A DNA stretch of 64,000 nucleotides from Cacconaster sp045617505. Its GTDB lineage: Bacteria; Bacteroidota; Bacteroidia; Bacteroidales; UBA932. A program made the translations under genes and the position numbers. Positions 1-8,870 of the stretch are shown one piece after another. The notes under the pieces were generated by a model. The model was not told the DNA's origin. It saw only the letters and a list, made by a program, of their open reading frames with translations, and did not search any database. The number at the start of each line of letters is the position of its first letter. Position 1 is the stretch's first letter. The stretch spans positions 1-64,000 of the forward strand of contig JAZLIS010000103.1 in NCBI GenBank assembly GCA_045617505.1. The letters run 5' to 3'.

Positions 1-329
1 AGTTCAAGATCGCCCGCATCGACAGCTTCTATCCCTACACGGGACAGGTGATACCGAACGACATCCCCACCGGTGCCCTCAGCTACGAGGAGCTCGACGT
101 CTACCGCACCAACCGTGCGGGCAGCGCGATGGGCTTCGCCGTGGGGGCGGCCTTCGGAGTCGACTTCTCGGTCACCGAGAACCTCATCCTGGGCATCAAC
201 GTGGCCCCGGTGCTGTACCAGTACAACCTCGTCCAGCTCCAGATAATGGGACAGGACACCTACAACGTGTACAACCACAACATCTCGGTCTTCAAGTACC
301 CGCAACTCAAATTCGGCTTCCGCTTCTAA
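1..329 (+). CDS. C-terminal part of a putative outer-membrane beta-barrel protein (5' end outside window)
   Basis: The reading frame is open from base 3, so the gene begins upstream of the window; an in-frame GTG at 48 is internal, not a start. The visible 108 residues alternate polar and hydrophobic or aromatic residues in short stretches (for example NLILGINVAPVLYQYN). They end in KFGFRF, a terminal aromatic residue typical of barrel proteins inserted by the BAM complex. This fits an outer-membrane porin-like or OmpA/OprF-like barrel, but no family can be named from the fragment. A hairpin 26 bases after the stop probably ends transcription. Confidence 0.5.
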   Translation, partial: FKIARIDSFYPYTGQVIPNDIPTGALSYEELDVYRTNRAGSAMGFAVGAAFGVDFSVTENLILGINVAPVLYQYNLVQLQIMGQDTYNVYNHNISVFKYPQLKFGFRF

Positions 330-354
330 CCCAAGAAGTAAAGACAATACACAC

Positions 355-390
355 CGGAGGGACGCCACCAGCGCCCCTCCGATTGTATTT
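355..390 (+). terminator. Probable intrinsic terminator after the outer-membrane protein gene
   Basis: CGGAGGG (355-361) pairs perfectly with CCCTCCG (375-381). The loop can add a few pairs (ACGCC/GCGCC region). The stem is followed by ATTGTATTTT, a weak U-rich tract. Confidence 0.5.
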
Positions 391-400
391 TCACCCCGAA

Positions 401-434
401 TTCGTACACACGCGAGTCACTCGCGTTCGCGCAA
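401..434. repeat. Degenerate copy of a dispersed TTCGTACA palindrome
   Basis: TTCGTACACACGCGAGT followed by ACTCGCG forms a 7-bp perfect stem (CGCGAGT/ACTCGCG, 411-425). The right arm then decays (TTCGCGCAA). The left arm matches the perfect 35-bp palindrome at 37209-37243 (arm TTCGTACAGACGCGAAT) at all but two positions. The two are probably members of one dispersed element, of which this copy is decayed. Confidence 0.45.
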
Positions 435-449
435 CTTCGATTTTTCCAA

Positions 450-492
450 CAAAACGTAAATCTTCGCCCGGTTATAAGATTTACATTTTTTT
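450..492 (+). repeat. Hairpin repeat upstream of hicAB-1, shared with hicAB-2
   Basis: GTAAATCTT (456-464) and AAGATTTAC (476-484) form a 9-bp stem followed by a run of T. The reverse complement of 55944-55990 carries nearly the same sequence: CGTAAATCT, then CCNGGTTATA, then GATTTAC and a T run. Both copies lie about 100-160 bases upstream of a hicA gene and in the same orientation relative to it. Confidence 0.6.
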
Positions 493-574
493 GTAAGAAA
501 AATTTCCTATCCTTGTACCGTCAAAACCATGGAATGCTTCCTTAAAGGAATATTGAAATACATCGTTACAATAA

Positions 575-605
575 TTTGGTTTTGATATAATGTTTTATAT
601 CTTTG
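575..605 (+). promoter_or_regulatory. Promoter for hicAB-1
   Basis: TTTG (575-578), a 19-bp spacer and TATCTTTG (598-605) match the Bacteroidota housekeeping consensus. The -7 box ends four bases before the hicA ATG, so the transcript would have almost no leader. Confidence 0.65.
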
Positions 606-609
606 TCTG

Positions 610-804
610 ATGAAACGATACAAGGTGAGTGAAGTTCTCAAAAAACTACGTGATGATGGATGGTATCAAGTGTCCCAAAGAGGGAGTCATCGTCAATTCA
701 AACATCCCTATAAAAAGGGTAGAGTAACGATTAACAACAAGCCTTCTGATACAATTGAGCAAAACATACTTAATAGTATTTGGAAGCAAGCCGGATGGAA
801 GTAA
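610..804 (+). CDS. hicA: HicA-family mRNA interferase toxin
   Basis: This 64-residue protein has the HicA double-stranded-RNA-binding fold signature: MKRYKVSEVLKKLRDDGW at the N-terminus, then GSHRQFKHP. The histidine in GSHRQF corresponds to the catalytic His of HicA toxins. Known family members cleave mRNA to stop growth and are held inactive by HicB. The stop codon (802-804) is one base before the hicB start, the usual toxin-first order. The promoter at 575-605 leaves virtually no untranslated leader. Length is normal for the family and no key residue is missing. Confidence 0.85.
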   Translation: MKRYKVSEVLKKLRDDGWYQVSQRGSHRQFKHPYKKGRVTINNKPSDTIEQNILNSIWKQAGWK

Positions 805-805
805 A

Positions 806-1204
806 ATGGAAAAGATCAGAATTTTAGTGGATTATACGGACAATTTCTCCGCGTGTCCTGAAAATGACAGTATAGCGTGTGTAACCACGGCCAATACTTA
901 TGAAAGTCTGCAAAGAAATATGGACGAATCTCTTCGTTTCCATATCGAGGGTATGAAAGAAGATGGCGAAATCATTCCCGAAGAATTTTCGGGTGAATGG
1001 GAATACGAATGGATTCTGTCAACGAGAGCTCTTTTGCACGCAACAGAACATCTCATACCCAAATCTGCGATAGCCAAAGTAACAGGAATCAATCAGCAGC
1101 AGTTAACACACTATGCATCCGGATTCCGAAAGCCAAAGCCGGCAATGGCAGACAGAATAAGAGAAGGTGTCCGTTCCATTGCGTTAACACTCTTAAGCTA
1201 TTGA
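806..1204 (+). CDS. hicB: HicB-family antitoxin
   Basis: The 132-residue protein has an N-terminal HicB RNase-H-like domain (about residues 1-65) and a C-terminal helix-turn-helix (IAKVTGINQQQLTHYASG), so it should both neutralise HicA and repress the operon. I start it at the ATG at 806, directly after the hicA stop; an upstream in-frame codon at 755 lies inside hicA and is unlikely. The end matches the second hicB of this window (55263-55664) in length and layout, so the gene appears complete although a foreign gene fragment starts at its stop codon. Confidence 0.85.
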   Translation: MEKIRILVDYTDNFSACPENDSIACVTTANTYESLQRNMDESLRFHIEGMKEDGEIIPEEFSGEWEYEWILSTRALLHATEHLIPKSAIAKVTGINQQQLTHYASGFRKPKPAMADRIREGVRSIALTLLSY

Positions 1205-1468
1205 AAGATAGCATCGCTGCCGAAGGAAGAACAAATAGAATACATCAAGGAAATGAGAACCGAAAGAGACACCAGGAACCAGATTGTATATGCCCGGGAT
1301 ATGGGCAGGGAGGAAGGACTTGCTGAAGGAGAAGCAAGAGGAGAAGCGAAAGGCAGGGCAGAAGGAAAGGCAGAGACTGCCTTGGCCATGCTCGCAAACG
1401 GCCTCGACATCGCTCTGGTATCCAAATGCACCGGCCTGTCCGAACAGCAGATCCGGGAGCTGAAATAA
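1205..1468 (+). pseudogene. 3' fragment of an Rpn-family (PD-(D/E)XK) nuclease/transposase gene
   Basis: The frame reads KIASLPKEEQIEYIKEM, then a repeat-rich stretch of EGLAEGEARGEAKGRAEGK type, then LANGLDIALVSKCTGLSEQQI. This is the standard C-terminal end of Rpn/PDDEXK_2 recombination-promoting nucleases: a charged GEA-repeat linker plus a small helical tail. The roughly 200-residue catalytic part is absent. It is replaced by hicB, whose stop codon immediately precedes the fragment in the same frame. The first ATG (1253) would give only a 71-residue tail without function. I read it as a deletion remnant. Confidence 0.7.
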
Positions 1469-1558
1469 AGAGCTTCCTCAACGCAATATAATCAGAATGA
1501 CACCCACGTCATTTCGAACTGCCGTGGATGTAAATTTTATGATTGAAAGGAGAGGACT

Positions 1559-2599
1559 CTATTCGAAGAGGTTATGAAGGATATCGTCTGATTTCTGCCT
1601 GTCGAAATCTCCCATATATATTTCAGTTGTCTTCAAATTCGAGTGGGCCAGCAGATTTTTTATTTCTGCGCTCATTACCCCTTTTTCCCGGGCAAGACTT
1701 GCGAAACTGTGGCGGCTGACGTGCATTGTGACGTGCTTTTCGATGCCGGCCATCCGGCAGAGATCGTCCAACGCTCTGTTGATTCTCTTGGTTGCACTCG
1801 AAATGTCATTCACCAACTCAACCTTCTGGCACGGAGACAATGCTGTTTCAGGCAGAGTGGCATACGGAGCCGTATCGTCAAGATAGGGGAATATGAAATC
1901 TGACTTCTTTCCCTGATAGCACGACAGGATGTCAAGAGCCGGTTTGACAAGAAGCAAATCTCTGTGTTTAAGATTTTTGCTCATTACATATACCAATCTT
2001 TTCCCCGAAATGACATTGCTCCATTTCAGCTTGAGAAGGTCCCCCACCCGGATACCGGCACAAAAATAGGAAAACAAGAATACGTTCCTGGCATTCCAGA
2101 GGCTGGACTCCTTCTTGACGCTCTGTGTCTTGAGCATCTCTATCTCATCGGGATTAAGAACTTCTCTGAAACTTTTCAACTGTCTGAATACATAACCCTG
2201 GAACGGGGACGTCCTCCCGGGTATTGCATCATCCACATAAAAGGCACGGTTTACAATAGCCTGCAGGACGGCCATATTCACATTGACCGAATTCGGATGG
2301 AGAGAGGTCGTACGAAGGTATGTATCAAAATCCATAATGAAAGTCCTGTCAATCTTTTTCAGCGGAAAGTACAGATTACGGCTTCTCGAATATGTGAGGA
2401 GAAACCGTTCAAGTTTTCCGTACAATACACGGTATTTTTTCCAGCTTCGGATTTTGCCCTCAGCATAGAGGTTGTCCGTGATGCCCCTGCAGTAGTCAAG
2501 CAGACTGATATGACCTTTCTTATAAGGGGAATGATGGGAGCCGGACCGAAATGCTTCAAAGTCCTTCCTGACGATGGTGATCAAGTTCTGATATAGCAT
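1559..2599 (-). CDS. Tyrosine-type site-specific recombinase (integrase)
   Basis: 346 residues. The N-terminal half is an arm/core-binding SAM-like domain of the Bacteroidota integrase type. The C-terminal half holds the catalytic residues: R184 (AGIRVGDLL), H293-x-x-R296 (HVSRHS), H319 (LLAHSN) and the nucleophile Y328 (TEIYMGDF). Such enzymes integrate or excise mobile elements or invert DNA segments. No partner genes of a conjugative element adjoin it, and I found no convincing att repeats. It sits beside a hicAB pair and an Rpn fragment, which suggests a decayed insertion site. The gene looks intact. It could instead be an invertase, since the target is not visible. Confidence 0.85.
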   Translation of the reverse strand: MLYQNLITIVRKDFEAFRSGSHHSPYKKGHISLLDYCRGITDNLYAEGKIRSWKKYRVLYGKLERFLLTYSRSRNLYFPLKKIDRTFIMDFDTYLRTTSLHPNSVNVNMAVLQAIVNRAFYVDDAIPGRTSPFQGYVFRQLKSFREVLNPDEIEMLKTQSVKKESSLWNARNVFLFSYFCAGIRVGDLLKLKWSNVISGKRLVYVMSKNLKHRDLLLVKPALDILSCYQGKKSDFIFPYLDDTAPYATLPETALSPCQKVELVNDISSATKRINRALDDLCRMAGIEKHVTMHVSRHSFASLAREKGVMSAEIKNLLAHSNLKTTEIYMGDFDRQKSDDILHNLFE

Positions 2600-3060
2600 A
2601 ATATTTTTTTGTTAACGATTGTTTTTTTAGCTTACAATTCTAAAGCATTTGGGAGAATAACCTGTTGCAAAGTAATCCTATCACCCTGAAAACAGCTTTT
2701 CACGGCGTTTTGGCGTGATGTTTTTTTTGATTTTCGAAGTAGAAATCCGGAGAAAATCCGCTATTCTTTATTTAGTCATTATTATTCATTATTCCAAATT
2801 TTATTACTTACAATTTTGATTTTTCAATATAAATGCATAGATTTGCCGCGTAGAATTGCATCATTCATTGATTTGCGACTAACAGAAATTGTAAAAATGA
2901 TTAAGTTTAACGAGTGAATTTTAAATACCGATTATAGAAAAGAAGCAGATAAGGCAATTTAATTAAAATTTGAAATAAGGAGTATCTGGGCCACAGATAC
3001 TCCGATTCTGATTGGAAATTCAACAAACCTATATTTATTATCTAACCTAAAATTTATCTT
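2600..3060. other. AT-rich intergenic region between the integrase and susC
   Basis: No gene. It holds the start region of the leftward integrase gene, the susC promoter (2815-2845) and a roughly 210-base susC leader. A short hairpin TCACG/CGTGA near 2700-2716 is followed by eight T. No sigma/anti-sigma genes or invertible repeats were seen. Confidence 0.6.
2815..2845 (+). promoter_or_regulatory. Promoter for the susC-susD operon
   Basis: TTTG (2815-2818), a 19-bp spacer and TAGATTTG (2838-2845) fit the Bacteroidota consensus exactly. Transcription would start near 2850, leaving a long leader of about 210 bases before the susC ATG, as is common for SusC genes. Confidence 0.65.
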
Positions 3061-6000
3061 ATGAAAAGATTCAGATTCTTTCTGACAGTTCTGCTGATGG
3101 TTGTGTCTGTTGCGGCTTTCGCTCAGAAGAAAATAACCGTCACGGGAACTGTTACGGATGCTTCCACAGGGGAGCCTCTGTCGGGAGCTGCCATCCTTAT
3201 CAAAGGTACTCCTCAGGGAACTGTAGCTGATGCCGACGGAAGGTACAGCATTTCTATAGCTCCTGACGGAACGCTTGGCTTCACAACCATCGGGTTCAAG
3301 GACATTGAGGTAGCCGTAAGCGGCCGCACCAGCATCGATGTCTCCCTCGAGCCCGACATCACGATGCTGGATGAAACCATCGTGGTCGCCTTCGGTACAA
3401 CCACCAAGGAGGCATTCACCGGTTCCGCCGCTGTAATGAAATCAGAGGAAATTTCAAAGCACATTACTTCAAATGTGGCCAACGCACTGGTCGGTTCTGT
3501 AGCCGGTCTCCAGATGCGTGGTAGCTCAGGCGCTCCCGGTGCCGGATCGGGCTCCATGAACATTCGAGGTATTGCCTCCATGTACGCAAGTACAGATCCT
3601 TTGATTATCGTTGACGGCTCTCCATATTCTTCCAGTCTTTCAACGATACCCCAGAATGACATCGAATCCATTTCCGTTCTGAAGGACGCTGCTTCAGCGG
3701 CTCTTTATGGTGCACGTGGTGCGGCGGGTGTCATCATCATAACCACAAAGAAAGGCCGTTCAGGAGATGCAGTCGTGACTTTCGATGCAAAGCTCGGAAG
3801 CAACAGCCGCTCAATGCAGGATTATGAAACCATTACTGACCCCGCTGAATATTACGAAGCTTATTACGCTCAACTGTTCAACCGCTACTATTATGGCAAC
3901 GGCCTGTCAATGGATATCGCAAATCAGAATGCAAACACTCAAATGATAAAAGACCTTGGATATCAGGTATTCACCGTTCCCGGCGGCGAGCAGCTCATCG
4001 GAATGAACGGAAAAATCAACCCCAAGGCCACCCTTGGATATGCGATACCTGGGGCTAATGGAGAGACCTATTGGCTTCAGCCGGACAATTGGAAAGAGTC
4101 GGCTTACAAGAAGGCCTTACGTCAGGAATACAACGTCAGTGTGAATGGCGGTAGCGACAAAGCCTCCGTATTTGCAAGTCTCGGATATCTCGGCGAGGAT
4201 GGTATTATCGAATATTCCGGTTACAATCGTCTCACAGCGCGTTTAAGGGCTGACTATCAGGCAAAGAAATGGTTGAAAATCGGCGGTAACCTCAGTTACG
4301 TCAATTCAAAGACCACTTCCAACCCGAATATGGACACATCACTCGGTTCAACCAACCTGATGTACTATACCACACAGATTGCTCCTATCTATCCTATATA
4401 CGTGAGAACTCTTGACGCCAACGGGAATCCCACCATACGCATAGATGAAAATGGTAACGAACAGTATGACTACGGTGTCGCGGGAACTAACTATCCCGTC
4501 AACAGGGCATTTCTCCAGACGGGTAACCCTCTGGGTTCAAACCGCTACAACGTAAGCCAGTCTGCCACCAATCAGTTGAACGGCACTTTCAACATTGACG
4601 TTGACTTCTGCCGGTTCCTCAAGGCAAATGCGACTTCCACCGTCAACTGGGGTCAGAGCGACGGCACTCATTATGACAATGCTCTTTATGGGCCCAAGGT
4701 TTCTGTCAACGGCGAACTTGAGAAGTCAATGTCAAAAGTATTCCGCCAGAATCACGTTCAGACCTTGACCTACCACGACACATTCGGAGACCACAATGTA
4801 AATGTGATGCTTGGTCATGAATACTACAAGACATCTTCACAAAGTCTGGGTGCCTATGCCCGTGGTATCTTCACTCCCGATATTCTCGAAATCAATGCTG
4901 CTGCCAATCACTATGATTCCTATTCCAGCAGTTCAGCCTACAACGTAGAAGGTTTCTTTGCCAGCGCTCAGTACAACTACGCAAACAAATATTACCTTTC
5001 CGGTTCGTTCCGTCGTGACGGCTCATCACGTTTTGCAAAGGACAAATGCTGGGGTAACTTCTGGAGTGCAGGTGCAGCCTGGATTATGAACAGAGAGAAT
5101 TTCCTTGCAAGCGCATCATGGATTGATATGTTGAAGCTGAAGGCTTCAGTTGGCCAGCAGGGCAATGACGCTATCGGAAGTTTCTACTACACAGACCTCT
5201 ATAACCTTTCAAATTCAGGAACATATCAGATGTCTCCCGCATTTTCAAACCTTGGTAATCCCGACATAACATGGGAAACAACGATGAACATCAACATAGG
5301 TGTTGAATTCAGTTTCTTCGGAGGACGTCTCTCCGGTAGTTTTGATGCATATGACAAAATTGCGAAAGATCAGCTCTTCTGGCTCTCTCTTCCCGAATCA
5401 GCCGGTACTCGCGGATATTACGGCAATATGGGTGACATTCAGAATATGGGTCTTGAACTTGTACTCAATGGCAGCATCATCCGTACAAAGAACGTGGACT
5501 GGACTGTCAACCTCAATGCTTCAACCAACAGGACTAAAATTCTCAGCCTCCCTGACTCAAAGCTTGTAGCGGGTACTCAAGGCTTTACGGAAAGCAGTCA
5601 GTGGTTTGAAATAGGCGGCCCTCTTTACAATGCATTCCGCCCCAAATATGCGGGTGTAGATGCACAAGGTCAAGCGATGTATTGGGTGGATGACTCTCTT
5701 AACGGAAAGACAGACCGTCCCGGTACAAATATGGATTCCAAGACATATGACCCTAACGTGGCTACAAAATATGCCCTTGGAAGCATGCTTCCTGACGTAT
5801 TCGGAGGATTCGGCACAACTCTGTCATTATATGGAGTCGATCTCTCTGTAACATTCGATTATCAGATTGGCGGAAAGGTATATGATACGCGTTATGCGGG
5901 CTTTATGAGTCCCTGTTCGGATGCTGGCGATGCCGGTTCCACTTTCCACAAGGATTGGGTCAAGTCCTGGTCACCGAACAATAGCGGAACGACACTTCCC

Positions 6001-6276
6001 CGCTGGCAGTATGCTGACCAGTACACCACTGCGTCTTCAGACCGATTCCTTACCGATGCAAGCTACCTTAACTTCCAGTCATTTACTGTAGGTTATACTC
6101 TTCCCAAGTTCACAAAGGCAATTTCCAAGTTGCGTGTTTATGCATCCGGTGAAAACCTTTGGTTCTGGTCAGCCCGCAAGGGTCTCGATCCTCGTTACTC
6201 ATACACCGGCAATACGACTGTAGCTGTCTATTCTCCAGTTCGTACGATTACCGGTGGCGTTCAGATTACCTTCTAA
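3061..6276 (+). CDS. susC-like: SusC/RagA-family TonB-dependent outer-membrane transporter
   Basis: 1071 residues. A signal peptide (about 1-21, cleaved after AAFA) is followed by a carboxypeptidase-regulatory-like domain (about 25-105: TVTGTVTDASTGEPLSGA). A TonB plug follows (about 110-230, including NIRGIAS and LKDAASAALYGARGAAGV), then a large beta barrel ending in GGVQITF. The protein should import oligosaccharides or peptides across the outer membrane with its SusD lid, using TonB energy. The next two genes follow in the same direction and form the operon. No glycoside hydrolase or dedicated regulator adjoins it, so the substrate cannot be assigned. Confidence 0.93.
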   Translation: MKRFRFFLTVLLMVVSVAAFAQKKITVTGTVTDASTGEPLSGAAILIKGTPQGTVADADGRYSISIAPDGTLGFTTIGFKDIEVAVSGRTSIDVSLEPDITMLDETIVVAFGTTTKEAFTGSAAVMKSEEISKHITSNVANALVGSVAGLQMRGSSGAPGAGSGSMNIRGIASMYASTDPLIIVDGSPYSSSLSTIPQNDIESISVLKDAASAALYGARGAAGVIIITTKKGRSGDAVVTFDAKLGSNSRSMQDYETITDPAEYYEAYYAQLFNRYYYGNGLSMDIANQNANTQMIKDLGYQVFTVPGGEQLIGMNGKINPKATLGYAIPGANGETYWLQPDNWKESAYKKALRQEYNVSVNGGSDKASVFASLGYLGEDGIIEYSGYNRLTARLRADYQAKKWLKIGGNLSYVNSKTTSNPNMDTSLGSTNLMYYTTQIAPIYPIYVRTLDANGNPTIRIDENGNEQYDYGVAGTNYPVNRAFLQTGNPLGSNRYNVSQSATNQLNGTFNIDVDFCRFLKANATSTVNWGQSDGTHYDNALYGPKVSVNGELEKSMSKVFRQNHVQTLTYHDTFGDHNVNVMLGHEYYKTSSQSLGAYARGIFTPDILEINAAANHYDSYSSSSAYNVEGFFASAQYNYANKYYLSGSFRRDGSSRFAKDKCWGNFWSAGAAWIMNRENFLASASWIDMLKLKASVGQQGNDAIGSFYYTDLYNLSNSGTYQMSPAFSNLGNPDITWETTMNINIGVEFSFFGGRLSGSFDAYDKIAKDQLFWLSLPESAGTRGYYGNMGDIQNMGLELVLNGSIIRTKNVDWTVNLNASTNRTKILSLPDSKLVAGTQGFTESSQWFEIGGPLYNAFRPKYAGVDAQGQAMYWVDDSLNGKTDRPGTNMDSKTYDPNVATKYALGSMLPDVFGGFGTTLSLYGVDLSVTFDYQIGGKVYDTRYAGFMSPCSDAGDAGSTFHKDWVKSWSPNNSGTTLPRWQYADQYTTASSDRFLTDASYLNFQSFTVGYTLPKFTKAISKLRVYASGENLWFWSARKGLDPRYSYTGNTTVAVYSPVRTITGGVQITF

Positions 6277-6295
6277 TTTGATTGGAGATTATATT

Positions 6296-7969
6296 ATGAA
6301 AAATATCAAAAACATATTGATTGCGGCCCTTTGCGTAATTTCTCTTGCGACATCTTGTATTGAAGAGATACAACCTCAGTCAAGTACAATTACTGCCGCA
6401 CAAGCTGCAGCGGCCCCTGGTTCATTCCAGAACTTTGTGAATGCTGTAACAAGTTCTCTTGCCGGCCAGTTCACTTACAACGGCAATTCAGATACCACTC
6501 CCTGGGACTTCGGTTATCCTTCTTTCTTCCTTATTCGTGACGTAATGGGTAACGATCTGGTTTGCGAAACCGGAGGTTCTGAATGGTACTCTACCTGGTA
6601 TGGCTGCGGTGTGGCTCTCGGCCCCCAGTATGCTGTCTGCCAATTGCCCTGGACTTACTACTACAAATGGATCAAGAACTGCAACAACGTGATCAGTCTC
6701 TATCTTGCTGACCCCACTGAAGATAAGGAAGCAGGTGCCGGTATTGCCTACGCTATGCGAGCAATGTTCTATATGGATATCGCACGTATGTACTGTCCTA
6801 CAACTTATGGCGCAGACAAAAGTGCAGAGACCGTGCCTCTTGTCACTGAATCCACAGGACTTGATCAACTCACGACCAATCCCCGCGCTACCAATGACGT
6901 AATGTGGGCTCAGATTATTTCAGACCTTGACGAAGCTGAAAAATATCTCGCAAATTACACTCGCAACGACAAGTACACCCCTGACCTCTCCGTTGTATAT
7001 GGGTTCAAGGCTCGTGCATATCTGACTATGGAAGACTGGGCTAACGCGCAGAAATATGCAAAATTGGCTCAGGCAGGTTATTCTGTTATGACGGCAGAGC
7101 AGTTCCTGAATCAGCAAACAGGCTTCAACACTCCTAACAATTCTTGGATGTTCGGGCTCACATTCAAGGCTGATGACCCCAATATCCTTCTCAACGATGG
7201 AGACTCTTGCTGGGGTTCTCAAATGATTATCGAAGTATCCGAGTCCGGCTGCGGTTATTCAAGCAACTATGTGGGGCCCAAGCGCATCGACAGACATTTC
7301 TTCGAGACAATCCCTGCTACCGACTTCCGCAAGAAATGCTGGGTTGACTTTGCGATAGACGAACTTCCTGACAAGGAATCCCAACTCGCCGCATTGGCCG
7401 AATATTCCGATTCTCCGACAGGTCTGTACAATACCGGTATGGTTGTATCAGCATCTGCCTGCCTTGGAGGCATGCCTGTAAAGTTCCGACCAAAGGATGG
7501 TGAGCACGTCGATCAATACAAGGCATTTACGGTTGCTGTCCCTCTTATGCGCGTCGAGGAGATGTACCTCATCGAAGCAGAAGCGGCCGGTATGCAGAAT
7601 GAGTCAGAAGGAATCCGTCTGCTTACATCATTTGCACAAACCCGCAATCCCGAGTTCAACTACGAAGAAGAGCACTATGATACCTACTTTGGAAAACAGG
7701 GTAAATTCCAGAATGCATGCTGGTGGCAGCGCCGCCTTGAACTCTGGGGTGAAGGTTTCGCAACCTTCGATATCAAACGTCTCCAGAAAGGTATCATCCG
7801 CAGTTACAAGGGCACAAACCACCCCGTCGATTTCCGTTGGAACAAAGAGTCAAATCCTGATTGGATGACGCTCTGCTTCGTCCAGACAGAATCCAACTAC
7901 AATTCTGCTCTTAATCAGAACCCTACACCTGTTAAGCCTACAGCTGATTCTGATGAGTACGTATTCTAA
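6296..7969 (+). CDS. susD-like: RagB/SusD-family surface lipoprotein
   Basis: 557 residues. The lipoprotein signal ends at LATSC, giving lipidated Cys21. The chosen ATG (6296) has GGAG upstream and starts 20 bases after the susC stop; an upstream in-frame codon at 6254 lies inside susC. The protein has the helical TPR-like SusD pattern (AYAMRAMFYMDIARMY, VVYGFKARAYLTM) and a C-terminal RRLELWGEGF segment, a recognisable SusD signature. It should bind the nutrient at the cell surface and cap the SusC barrel. Confidence 0.92.
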   Translation: MKNIKNILIAALCVISLATSCIEEIQPQSSTITAAQAAAAPGSFQNFVNAVTSSLAGQFTYNGNSDTTPWDFGYPSFFLIRDVMGNDLVCETGGSEWYSTWYGCGVALGPQYAVCQLPWTYYYKWIKNCNNVISLYLADPTEDKEAGAGIAYAMRAMFYMDIARMYCPTTYGADKSAETVPLVTESTGLDQLTTNPRATNDVMWAQIISDLDEAEKYLANYTRNDKYTPDLSVVYGFKARAYLTMEDWANAQKYAKLAQAGYSVMTAEQFLNQQTGFNTPNNSWMFGLTFKADDPNILLNDGDSCWGSQMIIEVSESGCGYSSNYVGPKRIDRHFFETIPATDFRKKCWVDFAIDELPDKESQLAALAEYSDSPTGLYNTGMVVSASACLGGMPVKFRPKDGEHVDQYKAFTVAVPLMRVEEMYLIEAEAAGMQNESEGIRLLTSFAQTRNPEFNYEEEHYDTYFGKQGKFQNACWWQRRLELWGEGFATFDIKRLQKGIIRSYKGTNHPVDFRWNKESNPDWMTLCFVQTESNYNSALNQNPTPVKPTADSDEYVF

Positions 7970-7990
7970 CAATAAAAAGTACAGAACGCT

Positions 7991-8815
7991 ATGAAAAAAT
8001 ATATTTATTCTCTTTTAGTACTTCTCGCTGGGATTACTTTTATGACATCCTGCGAAAAGGCAGAAGGTACTCTTCCGGGGAATGATACGAATGCTTTTGC
8101 TACAGTCAGTCTTTCCAAGCCGGCACTCCCTTATGATGCTGACTGCGACGTTGCAGTAAGAATTGCAGCCAACAGCGCATCAGCCGCTGTCTATTACTTA
8201 GCTGAACCAACGGCTCAGAAGGAAGCCCGCAATCTTCCGGAGTCAGAATATGGCAACTATGTAAAACAGAATGGTACCAAAGTTGAGGGGGCAATCATTA
8301 ATGAAATTGATGGAGCTTCCGTGAAAGACCTTGTAATCACAGGCCTTTCCGGTGACAATACAATCACCGTTGTGGCCGAAAATGCAAATGGACAGTATGT
8401 GATTTCATCCACCTTCTTTGGTGTAACGTGGAATGATATCTGCACAGGCACCTACAATTTCAGCGTTGCCAACGTTCAGTCCCTTATGCAGGCAACATCC
8501 GTACAGACAACCTTGCAGAGACGTTCTGACAAACCGGAGTATTTCCGTTTCAAGAATCTCTTCGGAGCAGGTCACAATCTCGAATTCCGCGTTTTTGACA
8601 ATGCGGGTAATGTACGCGTCGATTCTCAAGGCATAGGACTTAATTTCGGCTCATATGGAGAAGCAAGTGTCCGGGACGTTGCCAATTGGCAGGGTGATGA
8701 CGGTTACATTGATAACTTTATTGACCTTGACACCTATGAGGCTTATTTCTGGGTACAGTATTATGTGTCAGCCGGAAATATGGGCTATGGCTATGATGAG
8801 TTCTATCCGGACTAA
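7991..8815 (+). CDS. Surface lipoprotein of a SusCD operon, unknown family
   Basis: 274 residues with a clear lipoprotein signal (LLAGITFMTSC, Cys21). The rest is beta-rich: an N-terminal Ig/fibronectin-like part (about 30-145) and a C-terminal aromatic and glycine-rich part (about 146-274). It follows susD by 21 bases and ends the operon just before a strong terminator. By position it resembles SusE/SusF-type accessory glycan-binding lipoproteins, but I do not recognise the family and no binding site can be pointed to. Confidence 0.75.
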   Translation: MKKYIYSLLVLLAGITFMTSCEKAEGTLPGNDTNAFATVSLSKPALPYDADCDVAVRIAANSASAAVYYLAEPTAQKEARNLPESEYGNYVKQNGTKVEGAIINEIDGASVKDLVITGLSGDNTITVVAENANGQYVISSTFFGVTWNDICTGTYNFSVANVQSLMQATSVQTTLQRRSDKPEYFRFKNLFGAGHNLEFRVFDNAGNVRVDSQGIGLNFGSYGEASVRDVANWQGDDGYIDNFIDLDTYEAYFWVQYYVSAGNMGYGYDEFYPD

Positions 8816-8837
8816 TCCCACTGAACATTGATTGGAT

Positions 8838-8870
8838 AAGAGGCCGATTTTGAGTCGGCCTCTTTTTTTT
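8838..8870 (+). terminator. Strong intrinsic terminator of the susCD operon
   Basis: AAGAGGCCGA (8838-8847) pairs perfectly with TCGGCCTCTT (8855-8864) across a 7-base loop and runs into eight T. The convergent gene on the other strand ends at 8869, so the element may serve both sides. Confidence 0.9.

Noticed and set aside
1964..2596. 210-codon frame on the plus strand
   Set aside because: Antisense to the integrase with all catalytic residues present on the other strand.
2600..3060. Invertible promoter upstream of susC or an att site for the integrase
   Set aside because: No inverted repeats flank the promoter, and no direct repeat or tRNA end that could be an att core was found.
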